Source of the DNA: Terana coerulea
Lineage: Eukaryota > Basidiomycota > Agaricomycetes > Polyporales > Phanerochaetaceae
Length of the DNA stretch: 64,000 nucleotides
Assembly (NCBI GenBank): GCA_024811115.1
Contig: JAKOGH010001043.1
Span: 186,001-250,000, forward strand
Reading direction: 5' to 3'
Below, in pieces: positions 10,850 to 22,698 of the stretch; position 1 is the first letter of the stretch, and every line of letters starts with the position of its first letter. The notes under the pieces are model-generated. The model was given only the letters and a program-made list of their open reading frames with translations. It was not told the origin of the DNA and did no database searches. Made by a program: the position numbers and the translations under genes.

Positions 10850-11110
10850 ACTTATGGCATTAGCCACATTCCAACCGCAGTCTACATTACTCTAATTTTA
10901 CTAAGTACTAACAGTTGGCTAAGTACCAGGTGGCGTTTGCATCATTCTGTTCTGTACTACTTACTCAATGGGGGATTGATGCGCCCCGCCACAAAGCCGT
11001 CGGAGTTCCTTCTGAGTTCTTTTGTCTGCCCAGTGCCTTGCCAGCAGCCACCACGAAGCCTCACCGTGACCCCGACCCAACTACGCTCCGCTCACTGCCC
11101 TCCTATTGGC

Positions 11111-12590
11111 ATGGCCACGCTCATTTCAGGGATACCTGGCTTTCGCACACTTCCACTTCCGTTGGTTCAACTATCCTTGGCAGCCGTCTTACAGTGTGGT
11201 CAATCGTTCCGGTGGTCAGTATTCCCATTGGCGACTACCAAGTCAGAAGCTGGGGCGAACGCCGCGGCCGCCTCGCACGAATACCGTTTCTGCTTACATG
11301 ATCGCGTGGTCTGTCTCAGGCAAACACAGGATGCCTTACATTATCGGTCGTTCTTCCCCCGCGCCGCGATACCACCTGACGAGGACGTCAGAGAAGCGCA
11401 AACACTGGTCTGGATACATGACTACTTCCAGCTAGACGTGGACTTGCTCGCGCTGTACGATGACTGGAGCCGACGGGATCCCGTATTCCGCAAACTACGC
11501 GATAGATTCAGCGGCATCCGCATGCTCAGGCAGGATCCTTTTGAGTGCTTATTATCGTACGTCTGCCAACTTGACATGACAAGGGCGAGATACTAACCGC
11601 GTCAGATTTATATGCTCTTCGAACAATAACATAAAGCGCATAACAAAGATGGTCAAGTCATTGTGCACGGAGTATTCTCCACCTCTCCTCTCGCTCCCAC
11701 CTCCAGACGACGCATCGGATGAACATGGCACTGAGGCATACCACCCATTTCCTCCACCCTCTGTGCTCGCTGCACCTGATGTTGCTTTAAATCTTCGCAA
11801 ACTAGGCTTTGGCTATCGGGCGGACTTCATCCAAAAAACGGCCAAAATGTTGATGGAGGCCCGCGGACTTAAAGCAGGGGAGGATAAGCGACCAGAACCG
11901 GCCGAGATGTGGCTGACGACACTGCGGACCATGACTACCACGGAAGCCAGGACTGAGCTTTTGAAACTGATGGGAGTCGGACGCAAGGTCGCAGATTGCA
12001 TTCTGCTCATGAGCATGAACAAGGTGTGTCTTTTCCAGCCATAGTGAGTCTACGGCTTAGCTGAAGTTTAATCACAGCCCGAAGTTGTTCCCGTGGATAC
12101 CCACGTGCATGACATAGCAAGAAAGCACTATGGCCTGACGGGAGGCAAACCGAAAGCCAATATGACCCCACAGCTGTACGACCTAGTAAACACTAAATTG
12201 ACCTCGATATGGGGACCTTACGCTGGCTGGGCGCATTCCGTGAGTGACATCCATATCGTATCGGTATTCTAACTCAACAGTTCGCAGGTCCTCTTCACGT
12301 CTGATTTGAAAGCATTCGAGACTTACGGACTACCTTCGCAGGGACAGTTCGACTCCTTGACAGTTACTGCAGGCGCGTCATCCTCCTCCAGCGTGGCATT
12401 GACTGCAGTGTCGAGTTTGCCCTCTCCTTCGCCATCTCCTCGAAAGCGCCGCAAAGCTCAGATGGAAATCACAGAAGAGATTTCTCATGAAGTGGTTGTG
12501 AGCTCCGTTGATACCGTCGACGAGGACAATGCCACTCTGGCGGAAAGAGTGAAGCGACGCAGGAGAATTATAAAGAGCGTGACAAGTTAG
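11111..12590 (+). CDS. OGG1: 8-oxoguanine DNA glycosylase/AP lyase
   Basis: This is a base-excision repair enzyme that removes 8-oxoguanine opposite cytosine in nuclear and possibly mitochondrial DNA. The start chosen is MATLISGIPGFRTLPLPLVQ at 11111, because the conserved N-terminal domain (LSLAAVLQCGQSFRW) begins right after it. Four exons are joined by introns at about 11557-11606, 12025-12078 and 12240-12287. The helix-hairpin-helix-GPD domain is clear: RQDPFECLLSFICSSNNNI, LRKLGFGYRADFIQKTA, then LMGVGRKVADCILLMSMNK containing the Schiff-base lysine, then VPVDTHVHDIARKHYG with the catalytic aspartate. A Ser-rich tail ends in the basic stretch AERVKRRRRIIKSVTS, a possible nuclear signal. 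No frame break was found. Confidence 0.95.
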
Positions 12591-12843
12591 TAGCAAGTAG
12601 ACATAACATGCCTCGATAGTTCGTGGTCCCCGGCTCTAGTACCGATCGTCTGCTACCTTGTATACGTTTTTTCTTTCTTTCATTAACTAATGAAGTGACG
12701 TAGCCTGTACACATCCTCGCAAGATTTGTACCTGAAGCACATGCATGATCAATGAGAGACACACGCGCCTTCTGCACCTACCACCACCATCCGGCTGCGG
12801 GCTTCGGACATCTTATTCACCTGGCCATATTGCTACATCCGAG

Positions 12844-14919
12844 ATGTCTGCGAGTAACGGGAAAGCTAAAGCGGTCGATATAATTGAGGACCCAGCCAAC
12901 AATGACTCTGGATCTGACGGCTCAGAAGATGAGGTAGTCGGTGACTCCAGCCTCCCAGAAGCTAGCACACCCTCGACTTCAAGCAAGAAGAAACAGAAGA
13001 AGCGGAACAAGGCACTCAAAGCCTTGAACGCCTTGCGAGGAGGGAAAGAGGAGCTGCCCGAGGATCTCGTCAAAGTTGTACTAGAGAAGGTCAAGGAGAC
13101 CGGAGATGCTCCCGGGGCGGATGAAGCCACTGTGAGGGCCGCGCTCGAGCAGATGAGGATCAGGGATGTCGTGCAGGGCAAATCTGGGATCGGGGGGATG
13201 AACAAGAAGGACACTGGAGGGCATAAGGTGCGGCTGCAGTGGTTGTACGAGAATCCTAACATTTAATCTCCGTATACAGTTCTGGGGAACACAACCCGTG
13301 CCTCAGCTTGGTGAGCCGAGCGTGCAGGTTTAATAGCTGGCTTGCTGAGTATATGTAGGCGAGGAGGCTCCAACCACCGACGGATTCATCGAGCCGTCCA
13401 AACCCTCGTCGGAGGTGCGTCAAGAGCCATACCCGCTCCCGAAAGACTTCGAATGGTCGATCGTAGATGTGACCGACGATGCTCAGGCATGTATTGGCAT
13501 TACATGTGAAACAGTACATTCTAATGGTCGTAGTAGCTGCGCGAACTCTGGGAGCTGCTCTCTGGACATTATGTCGAAGACGACGATGCGGAGTTCCGCT
13601 TCCAGTACTCAGCAGAATTCTTGCGATGGTAATTCAGGTTCCCCTCCTGTAAAAAGGGGCAAGACGCTAAATTCATGCTATCTTAGGGCCCTTGTTCCTC
13701 CAGGCTACCACAAAGAATGGCATGTCGCCGTCCGAGTTCGCTCGAACAAGAAACTGGTAGCGTTCATCGCCGGAGTCCCAATATCGCTTCGTATCCGTGA
13801 AAAGTTAGTTTCACTCGAGGCGTTCGCTTTGCTTTACACTGAATACTGTTAGCGAGGTGAAAGCGAGTGAGGTTAACTATCTTTGCATCCACAAGAAACT
13901 GCGATCCAAGCGGCTTGCACCCGTCCTCATCAAAGAGGTGACGCGACAATGCAATCTGAAGGGTGTCTTCCAAGCCCTCTACACTTCAGGAACCCTGCTC
14001 CCGACACCAGTGTCAACCTGCAAGTACGTACGCCCTTCCTTTACACCTCACGCGCGGCTTAGCACCCAATTGCGTGTGTAGATATTTCCACCGTTGTCTC
14101 AACATCCCCAAGCTCGTCAACGTTGGCTTCACACATGTCCCGGCCAACACGACGATGGCTCGTATGATCCAGCGGCACAAGATCCCAGACAAGCCTCGGC
14201 TGGAGAGCCAAGGTCTGCGTGAGATGGAGGAGAAAGACATTCCTGCGGTTACCAAGCTCTATGCGTCGTACATGAAGCGTTTTGGGATACAAATAACTTT
14301 GACTGAGGAAGAGGCAAGGCACCAGTTCCTTAGTGGACGCGGGGTGGGCCCTTCCGAGAAGGACAGCTGGAAAAAACCGAGGGAGGGGCAAGTCGTCTGG
14401 GCGTACGTGGTTGAGGTAAGGATCTCATGGCTGGTTTCCTTTCAGCCACAAGAAATGACCGCCACCAACAGAACCCTCAAACACACAAGATCACCGACCT
14501 CTTCTCATTCTACTCGCTTCCCTCGACCATCATCAATCACCCGAAGCACAACGTCTTGAACGCCGCGTACCTTTACTTCTATGCCACGGAGGTCGCCTTC
14601 GAGCAAGGAGCAGAAGAGACTGGCCGGTTCAAGAAGCGTTTGGAGGAGCTCATCGGCGATGCGCTTATTATCGCTGATCAAGCCAAGTTCGACGTCTTCA
14701 ACGCACTCACGCTCATGGACAATGTACAATTCTTGGAGGATCTGAAGGTAAGCTTAGGCATCTCGTATACCAATGTTGATTCTCATAAAAATTCAGTTTG
14801 GTGGCGGAAGCGGCCTGCTAAACTATTACCTGTACAACTGGAGAACCCCCGCTCTGGCAGGTTTGACTTCTGTAGGCGGTGTCCCTGCAGGCAGGGGCAT
14901 TGGAATTCCCATGTTGTAA
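12844..14919 (+). CDS. NMT1: Glycylpeptide N-tetradecanoyltransferase
   Basis: This enzyme transfers myristate from myristoyl-CoA to N-terminal glycines of target proteins in the cytosol and at ribosomes. The start is [10 protein letters not shown] at 12844. A Lys-rich N-terminal segment ([20 protein letters not shown]) typical of the family is followed by [69 protein letters not shown] (acyl-CoA binding), [30 protein letters not shown] and [15 protein letters not shown]. The protein ends GIGIPML, with the carboxy-terminal leucine that serves as catalytic base in this family. There are about eight exons. One intron (13487-13536) begins GCATGT after CAG, so it is a GC-AG intron. It is convergent with UFD1, whose stop lies 183 bp away. 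Confidence 0.95.
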
Positions 14920-15102
14920 TCAGTAATGGTATACCATGTCACAGTGCTGAAGGACAGCTTGTTGTTCATCTCTATAATTGTACAAATGATGTATACACCG
15001 GTTTCAGCCGCGGGGATATTGAAAGCAGGCCAAGAAAAGTCCGTATGACATTCATGAGAGGAATCAATACAACAAACGCCATTGCAACAGGGTGTGCGAG
15101 CC

Positions 15103-16859
15103 CTAGTCGCTGTCGATTTCTATCACATCATTGTCATCCTCGTCCATGCCGTCGTCGTAATAGTTATCGTCCGAGTCGGGAACGTACTCGGGCGGCGTCG
15201 GACTTCTTTCTGCTGTTGCTTGACTTCGTCTTTGGGGCAATACCGGGACGCTGGCCCCTCCGGCCCCCATGCTTCTCGACGAAGAGGATGAAGGAGCAGC
15301 CGACCGAGCACCCAAGGAGTGGCCTCCACTGCCCCATTCATGAGAAGGCTGCGGCTTTGGGTCCTCTTTGGCTTTGCCCTTGGAATTTGAAGAACCGGTG
15401 GACCGGCCGACCAGACTGTTGCCTGACCCACCAAAGGAAGGAGGCTGCAAGATTCCGTAAGCTTTGAGTACACTCAATGATAACTGAAGCCACGCACTGG
15501 TGAATTAGTTGGCTCAGATGGCTTGTCGGGAGGAACGTAGGTCGCTATATTGAACCCAAAGAACAGCTTTCCAAACGGCAGATTCAAGGGAGCAGGGGCA
15601 GAGAGGTCGCCCTCGAGTGCATCGGCTGTAACAACACGATGCTTGCTGTTGAAATGCAGGTAAGCATAGTCAATATCAAACCAAACAAAAACGCAAGAAA
15701 AACTTTCAGACATACTCTGTACGCTGGATCTTGCTGGCTTCCCCTATTTGCTCCGCTGGTCTGTGGGTGATTCCCTTCCCTTTCGTCTTCCTTCCACCCA
15801 GAGTCTCGCCCTTGCCCTTAAAGCTCTCCCACTGATCGCCTCCTTTGCTGACAGCAGCTACCCTTCCTGCAGCAGCGAATGTGCCAGCCATAGAGGAGCC
15901 TGGGCGGGACGACCCAGGAGTAGACTGGTTGACGTCGATGTTCAACTTAGAAGCCATGGTCGACGGTGGTGGCGGCTTCGGTCGCTCAGGTTCCACATAG
16001 CCGACAGGTGCCGCAAAATCGACCTCCAAGTCAGTGTCGATGACACTGATTCCCTCTCCTCCTGGCTGAGTCTCCATCACGAGCAGGCCGAATCTGATTG
16101 AATTGTAGGAGATTTCAATGATATCTCCTTGTGTGAGGGCGGAAAAGTGTCGGAGAGCCTGTTCAAGGCTACCAGTACATGAGCATCCTCACACTGAGAC
16201 GAACTGTAAAATAGACTTACACGGCCTTATGGTCCGTTATTTCAAGGAAGTCGACTGTCTGCGCTTGCAGCTTCACGAGCTTCCCTTTGGGAGCTCACAC
16301 CCGGTGACGCGAATAGGGTCGCCCTCTTCGAGTCGCAGGGTTTTCATCATCCAATGTGGCAAGTGGCAAACTCCTTCTTCGGCAATGAATTCCAGGACGC
16401 CTCCGTGGGTGGACGCCGCAGGATTAGCAGGGTTACTCATCTTGAAAAACCAAGGTGATTCCATGTCGAGTTGTGTGAGTCGTGCCAACGCGGATGGGGG
16501 CATTATGACTATATTGGAATCAGACAGAGAATCAGCATGAAGAGATCGGATGCTCACTCTTGCCACCGTAGCTGACGTTCTCTCGCTCGTTTCCCGGTAA
16601 CATCGCCACACTGTAGGCTTTGAAGTAGTCATCGTAAGATCTTGGGTCGGGTCTCCTATGATGCCCTTGTGGGTTTGCAAATCCCCCGGCTCTGATCAGG
16701 GACAGTGAGGTTAGCGTTCATGTACTTCACCCAAGCTGGGACGTACAGTTGGGCAAACAGGCCCGCCGGTCCCCCTGCAATGCCTTGTCCACCAAACTAT
16801 AATGCACAGTCAGCTCATATTCGACAACAAATATCAAGAATAAAACCCACGAAATCCAT
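15103..16859 (-). CDS. UFD1: Ubiquitin fusion degradation protein 1
   Basis: This is a cofactor of the Cdc48/p97-Npl4 segregase, which extracts ubiquitinated proteins for the proteasome (ERAD and chromatin). The start is the ATG at 16859: MDF, then FGGQGIAGGPAGLFAQL in a second small exon, then RSYDDYFKAYSVAMLPGNER, GGKIVIMPPSALARLTQLDM, CHLPHWMMKTLRLEEGDP and VTGCELPKG of the double-psi barrel. After it come SIRFGLLVMETQPGGEGISV and EVDFAAPVGYVEPERP, and a low-complexity tail ending DNDVIEIDSD. At about 16281-16285 the frame breaks at CELPKG: KLVKLQAQTVDFLEIT continues in another frame, and one extra base at the GGG/AA run would restore it. It shares a 256-bp divergent promoter region with CCT4. 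Confidence 0.93.
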
Positions 16860-17115
16860 GGAGGTATTGGGATGAGAGTGTGATGAATGCTAGGACAAGA
16901 GGCGTGTTCAATCTAATGACGCGTCCTGGCGTCTACAGTCACGGTAATTGTATGGTCCTGTGATGGAATCACTGCTGGTTTGAAGTGCTATAAGCTCGTT
17001 TGTATTGACCCTTACTATTCCAGTCAGTAACGCCTTCTGACAGCCTTCAAGCGCTCACGAGCAGCTTGAGCTTGAATCTGAGATCCTGCTTGCACTTACC
17101 ACTTGACTTTTCATC
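16860..17115. promoter_or_regulatory. Divergent promoter region, UFD1/CCT4
   Basis: These 256 bp separate the two start codons of oppositely transcribed proteostasis genes and must hold both promoters. No TATA box or heat-shock element pair stands out clearly by eye. Confidence 0.5.
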
Positions 17116-19165
17116 ATGGCTGCAGCACGCGTAGCAGTTCCAGCGACCCAGCCAACGTCGATGGCCTTCTCAGGGTCTAACACTTCATTTAATGACAAGG
17201 TATGTTGTAATTCTCAAGCACGAGTAGTCAGTATAACGCGTCTTTGCAGGGTAAGCCCATGGAAGTCCGCCTGTCAAACATGGTGGCAGCGAAGGGTACG
17301 TCTCAGGATTTATTATCGTGAATCATGTCGATATCAATGGTCGAATGTTATAGCAATAAGTGATGCTGTCCGGACGTCGTTGGGCCCAAGGGGTATGGAT
17401 AAAATGGTACGTGTGACATCCAGTAGCGTAATGACAATGTCCACTCATGCTCTCTTTAGATCCAAACACCTAAGGGAGAAGTGATCATAACCAACGATGG
17501 TGCCACTATTCTGAAGAGCATACAAGCCATGCACCCAGCAGCGAAGATGGTACGCTGCTACAGCATCGCCGCGAACGTCGCTCTGACGTGCAATTTCAGC
17601 TCGTAGACCTTTCTGCTGCTCAGGATATCGAAGCTGGCGATGGCACAACCTCCGTTGTTGTTCTTGCAGGAAGTCTTCTTGGTGCTGCTGAGAAGATGCT
17701 ACAAAAGGGAATGCATCCCACAATCATCGCCGAATCCTTCCTGAAAGCATCGGCCAAAGCTGTTGAATATCTGGAAGAGCTCTCCACACCGATCGACCTG
17801 AAGGACAAGGCAGCCTTGCTGCGTGCTGCTACCACATCGCTGAACTCCAAGGTACTGGATCTGGCTCCAGCTACAAATTTTGGTGCTCACACGGCTATTT
17901 AGATTGTGTCACAGTACTCGTCAACTCTTGCTCCAATAGCTGTAGCCGCTGTCACCCGCCTTGTCACCCCTACATCCTCTAACGTCGATCTTCGCGATGT
18001 TCGTATTGTGAAGAAGGTGGGCGGTACCATCGAAGACACTGAATTGGTCGAGGGAGTTGTCCTTAACCAGAATGTCGTCAACGCGGCCGGCGGACCGACG
18101 CGTATGGAGAAGGCGAAGATAGGTATCATCCAGTTCCAACTTAGTGCTCCAAAGCCAGATGTACGCTCTTCTCCTTGATACGCGCGTACAATACTCACTC
18201 CACCACAATTCTGCAGATGGACAACACGGTCATAATCAACGACTACCGCCAGATGGACAAGGTTATCAAGGAGGGTCGGCAATACCTCCTCAACATCTGC
18301 AAAAAGATCAAGAAGGCGAATTGCAACGTCCTGCTCATCCAGAAATCCATTCTGCGTGACGCCGTGGACGACACCTCGCTGACCTTCTTGAAGCGTCTCG
18401 GCATCCTTGTTGTAAAAGACGTCGAGCGCGACGAGATCGAATTTCTGTCCAAGAGTCTGTGCTGCAAGCCCATCGCGGACATCGACGCGTTCACGGAGGA
18501 CAAGCTCGGATACGCTGATCTCGTCGAAGAGACGAATGAAAACGATGTCAAGGTCGTGCGCATCATGGGTGTCAAGAATCCTGGTCGGACGGTCAGCATC
18601 CTCGCTACTGGCAGCAACAGCCTCGTCCTGGAGGAGTGTGAGCGCAGTTTGCATGACGCGCTCTGTGTCGTTCGCTGCCTTGTCAAGAAGAGGTAGGCCG
18701 TTCCATGATAAATATATTTGGATGAGGCTGACATAGTCGTAACAGGGCTCTTATCGCCGGTGGTGGTGCTCCAGAAATCCACGTATCGCGTCTATTGTCG
18801 CAGTACGCGCACACGCTCAAGGGCATGGAGGCGTACTGTTTCCAAGCATACGCCGATGCACTGGAAGTCATCCCCACCACGCTAGCTGAGAATGCGGGGT
18901 TGAACCCTATTGCCATCGTCACGGAACTGCGCAACAGACACGCCTTGGGAGAGCGCAACGCTGGTATCAACGTCCGCAAGGTGAGTTTCAATCCACGGCA
19001 CACGCGTGTTGTGATGAAACTAAATTATCTTTTCAGGGCCTGATCTCAAATATCCTCGAAGAGGATGTTGTTCAACCTCTGTTGGTTTCCACGAGTGCCC
19101 TTGAGTTGTCAACCGAGACTGTTTGCCTTCTGTTGAAGATTGATGACTATGTACAAGCAAGATAG
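17116..19165 (+). CDS. CCT4: T-complex protein 1 subunit delta
   Basis: This is the delta subunit of the eukaryotic cytosolic chaperonin TRiC/CCT, which folds actin, tubulin and other proteins using ATP. The start is [20 protein letters not shown] at 17116. About ten exons encode [33 protein letters not shown], the ATP-binding motif [34 protein letters not shown], the delta-typical [16 protein letters not shown] and [17 protein letters not shown], and [16 protein letters not shown]. The apical/C-terminal part is [39 protein letters not shown] and [12 protein letters not shown]. All exons join in phase and no frame break was seen. The stop at 19165 lies 66 bp from the stop of the convergent adaptin gene. 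Confidence 0.95.
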
Positions 19166-19231
19166 AGGTCGTTATAGGTCATGGTGCATATCGCGCATAC
19201 TAAAATCTAAATCAATTGTAGCCCAATGAGT

Positions 19232-22200
19232 TCACGCATCGGTAAGCAAGGTTCTGATCGATGCTCTCAGGTCGCCGTCTTCGCAGCGCAAGTGCCAGAG
19301 GCAACTGTCGTCGTCTCCTTCGCGAAGACGGACGACCGCCAGGCCGCTGTTGTCTCCTTCGGGTGGTATCATAATCTTCAGATCTCCTGCGACTGAAGTC
19401 AGCTTACAAGACTATGGGCGGCAATAAAAGAGACATACCCGTGAACGGGCTCTCGTCAGCCGGTGTCACGCGCATTTTCCGTTGCATGGCTTGCAACCTG
19501 CGGACAACGGCGTCGATGGGCGAATCGCACCATCCGCGCAAATTCGCGTTGCTGAGACTGTTCCAAGCAGCCTCGAAGTCCAGTTCATGCACGCTAGAAG
19601 CTCGAGATGACGGTATTGGGTCTGAGATGAAAGGCGAGTCCAGTGCAATGAGATCGGCTGAGGACACCTGTGACATTAATATTATGGTCGCCATTAGTTA
19701 GGCTTGCGAGCTCGTTAAAATACATGACGTACGTTCTGCTCATGATCCAGCGTCTTCAAAGCCTGAGCCAACGACGGCTTCCGCTCCGGCGACGGCAAGG
19801 ACTTGGCCAGCGTCTGCATCTCGAGAATCTCGCCACCCGCAAGCGCAAGGTCCCCAGCTGTGACTGTCCTTGACATCGCATCGTCCTCCGGGCCCACGAA
19901 ACGTGAGCTGCCGCTGTCCGAATGAGCGTAGGAAGATGATCGGGGCGGCCGCAGACGGGCGGTAGCTTTGGGGGCGTCGTAGGCGGCGTAACGCAGCTTT
20001 CCATGCATCTGCGAGGCGTGAGACGATGCGGGGGAGGAGGGGCGGTCAGGCGATGTCGGTCGGTTGGCGGGTGGTGAAGCAGGCTCGTCGGCATCTGCGC
20101 CGGCTTCGTAGCTTTCTACTGCGGATAGGAAGTCTGGGAGCTTCAACAAGTGTCAATTCTCTACTGTAAGATATGACGAGCGATTGAACGCGTACCGAGA
20201 ATGATTTCGCCTTGGACGTAATTGCCTTGAGTGCTGTTTTGTCCTGTGACAGTCTGATGAATTGTTCGCAGCGCTATTCAAGTTTGAGCATCAGGAAACA
20301 TGTTACTGTGGTAAATACTAACCCTTTTCATATGACGTCCTGCCTGCTCCTGAACCTTGGCCACGATCCCAAGCACACTGTCGGGAAAATGATCACAGTT
20401 CGCAGCAATTCTGATCATAGAAAGTACAAGGGCATCCTGAATAGCAGCTGGGACGTTCGGTGAGACGTGATGCAAGACGGTCCAACGTAAGGGGCGTACC
20501 GGTATGCGCCGGCAATCTCGAGGATATTTCTCTGAGAATGTCGGCAGGCGGTATCGGAGATAAATCCAGATACTCGCAGAGGATGGCAGCCAAGATCACG
20601 GTCAAAGTCGGCCCTGACTGTTTGTCTGAGGAACTGCCGAGCGGCGCGGTCAAAACGCCGATGCAACCGCTGCGAAACTCTAGGTCACCTATGTACATGT
20701 CAAATAAGCTACAACACTGCGAAAGGCGGTAGCCTACCGTTACGGAGATCAGTGAGAATATCCTCGACCACAGCTTGGATGATGCGTCTTTTGCCATCGC
20801 TTGCCCCGCCCTCCACAACACTGATGATCTTCACCATATGCTGGGCGTATTCTTCTCCGTTGCCCGCATACAATAAGTTGACGACTTCCAGCAGACGCTG
20901 CGCAGCTTGTTCTTGCTCCGAGAGCCCAGGCAGAGAACTGGACGCTTGTAGAAGCTGGCTGTAGTAAGCGTCTACAATGCTCATGTCTACCTTGGTGAGT
21001 ATCTTCAAGGTCTACGCATAGAATTAACCGGTGCGATGAGATGTAATGGCTTGGCATACGTACTTTCTTCCGTAACGACGCATCACGAGAGTCAAGTAGC
21101 TGCATGACTCGCTCAACTTCCCAGGCCTCTAGTGCAGAGGGTATTTCCGGTGTTGTTCCTGCCCAAAGCTTGGGATCCAAGCTATCCAGACTACAGAGGA
21201 AAAGGTATACATCATTCATGTCTTGAGATGATAATAGGTGCCGGATTGATTCCACGAAGGATGCTTTGGAGGAAGCTTGAGCATCCACAAGCGTATCGAC
21301 GTCGACACGAGAGAGCGTTTGGAAACATTGGGATAAGACAGCTGGCGTATAATACGCGGATTAGCGTGAGCTTGCTGAAGCTCAAATGATAGTCTCACCA
21401 TTTGCGGAAGATCTATAGTGCGAGCCTGCTCGCATGATGTCTAAAATTAAGAGGACCCCTTTACGACATGGTCTAGCAACGCGTCAGCTATCGCGAGAAT
21501 AATCGCTAACAAAACCACTATACCCGACTGCCTGTAGAGCTTGCAGGATCTTGATCAGAAGCCAATGCTTAGTATCATCTCCTCGAGAGTGCCATGTCCG
21601 CTTCAACAAAGCAAGGAGCGCTGGCCGAAGCTTGTCTGCTGATAAAAGCCCTCCCTGTGGTCTATGTGAGTATAAAACATAACTGTATCGAAAGGCACTA
21701 ACCTGTATGAGACTAGTAGTTACAGACAGTGCGGCACTGGCGACCGTAGGGTCTGCGTCTTCCATGCGTTGGAATACTTTAGAAGTCACATCCTTCAAGA
21801 TGTCCGCATCGCAAGTCGCCAGAGCTCGATACACGAGCAAAGCGCGCCTTCGCGCGTGTGGCCTAAGCGAATCAAACAGCGTTCATGTCAGAAATCAAAA
21901 GCTCAGCGAATGGTGGTACATACTGACGAGTTGTGCATGAGCAGGTCTCGGAGGCGTTCGCGCACAGCAGGAATGACATCCTCGGACGGCGCTTGTATCA
22001 TCACCTCCAAGGCAAGAGATATCTTTGGTATATCCGGGCTTTCGAGATCCTGGAAGCTCCCGTCCAGAACTCAGTAAAATGGGCTGTAGGCGAATGCGAC
22101 TCGCCTTCCGTAGAGTATTCACTAGCATGAGCTGAAGTTCATGAAATTTAGGCATCATCTCGATACAGTAAAGGTAACCTAGGGGTCATTAGGCCTTGCA

Positions 22201-22579
22201 GGAGTGTCGCGAATTTTCACCGCGTACCTATGCGCTTGTTCTGGACAGACTGACCCGCCTCGGCGAGATTCACCGCGTGCGGTAGAGCAAACTCCATGTC
22301 CGGCAGAGGGCCCCCGGCGTTCATTGAGCAATATAGTAACGTTATAAGACATTCCTTCGTTTGCCTCTGTTGCAACGTATGAGAATCATATATTCCAGCG
22401 ATATCCATATATGTGCTAACCACTGACGAAGTGGACCGTAACAGTCGGTCACGTATGTTCTCGACCTCGGCATACAGGAACTGGTCTGCACCGGAGGGAG
22501 ACGTCGCCGTTTCGACCTTGCGCACAAGAGCATAGTGGGCTCTGCTAATGGCCCCAGAAGAAATGAAGGGGACATCCAT
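19232..22579 (-). CDS. Adaptin large subunit, AP-4 epsilon type
   Basis: This is a large chain of a heterotetrameric clathrin-adaptor-type complex acting in vesicle sorting at the trans-Golgi or endosomes. The start is MDVPFISSGAISRAHYAL at 22579. The alpha-solenoid trunk follows: RQTKECLITLLYCSMNAGG, FALPHAVNLAEAGQSVQNKR, IGYLYCIEMMPKFHELQLML, VNTLRKDLES, HARRRALLVYRALATCDAD, VFQRMEDADPTVASAALSV and LLALLKRTWHSRGDDTKHWL. Later exons carry SFVESIRHLLSSQDMNDVYL and ILTKVDMSIVDAYYSQLLQ. The C-terminal part has a Ser/Pro-rich linker and a short terminal domain ending ASIRTLLTDA. The overall pattern fits the epsilon chain of AP-4 better than alpha, gamma or delta chains, but that assignment rests on reading by eye. 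There are about a dozen exons. The BUB2 start is 119 bp upstream. Confidence 0.75.
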
Positions 22580-22698
22580 GGTGGTGAGCAGGCAAGAGTG
22601 CCATCAATGCACTGGCGAGCAACCGTCAGCCAAATTGGGTCAAGGCTCGGGGCAGGAAGCGCCCATGCTACGCTCTTCGTAAACCAAGCTGGCTCAAC
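22580..22698. promoter_or_regulatory. Short divergent promoter, adaptin/BUB2
   Basis: Only 119 bp separate the two divergent start codons, so the 5' untranslated regions must be very short or the promoters must overlap. No clear TATA box was seen. Confidence 0.5.

Noticed and set aside
17899..18654. 251-codon open frame on the minus strand
   Set aside because: It lies exactly antisense to conserved CCT4 exons and mirrors their codon pattern; it has no family resemblance.
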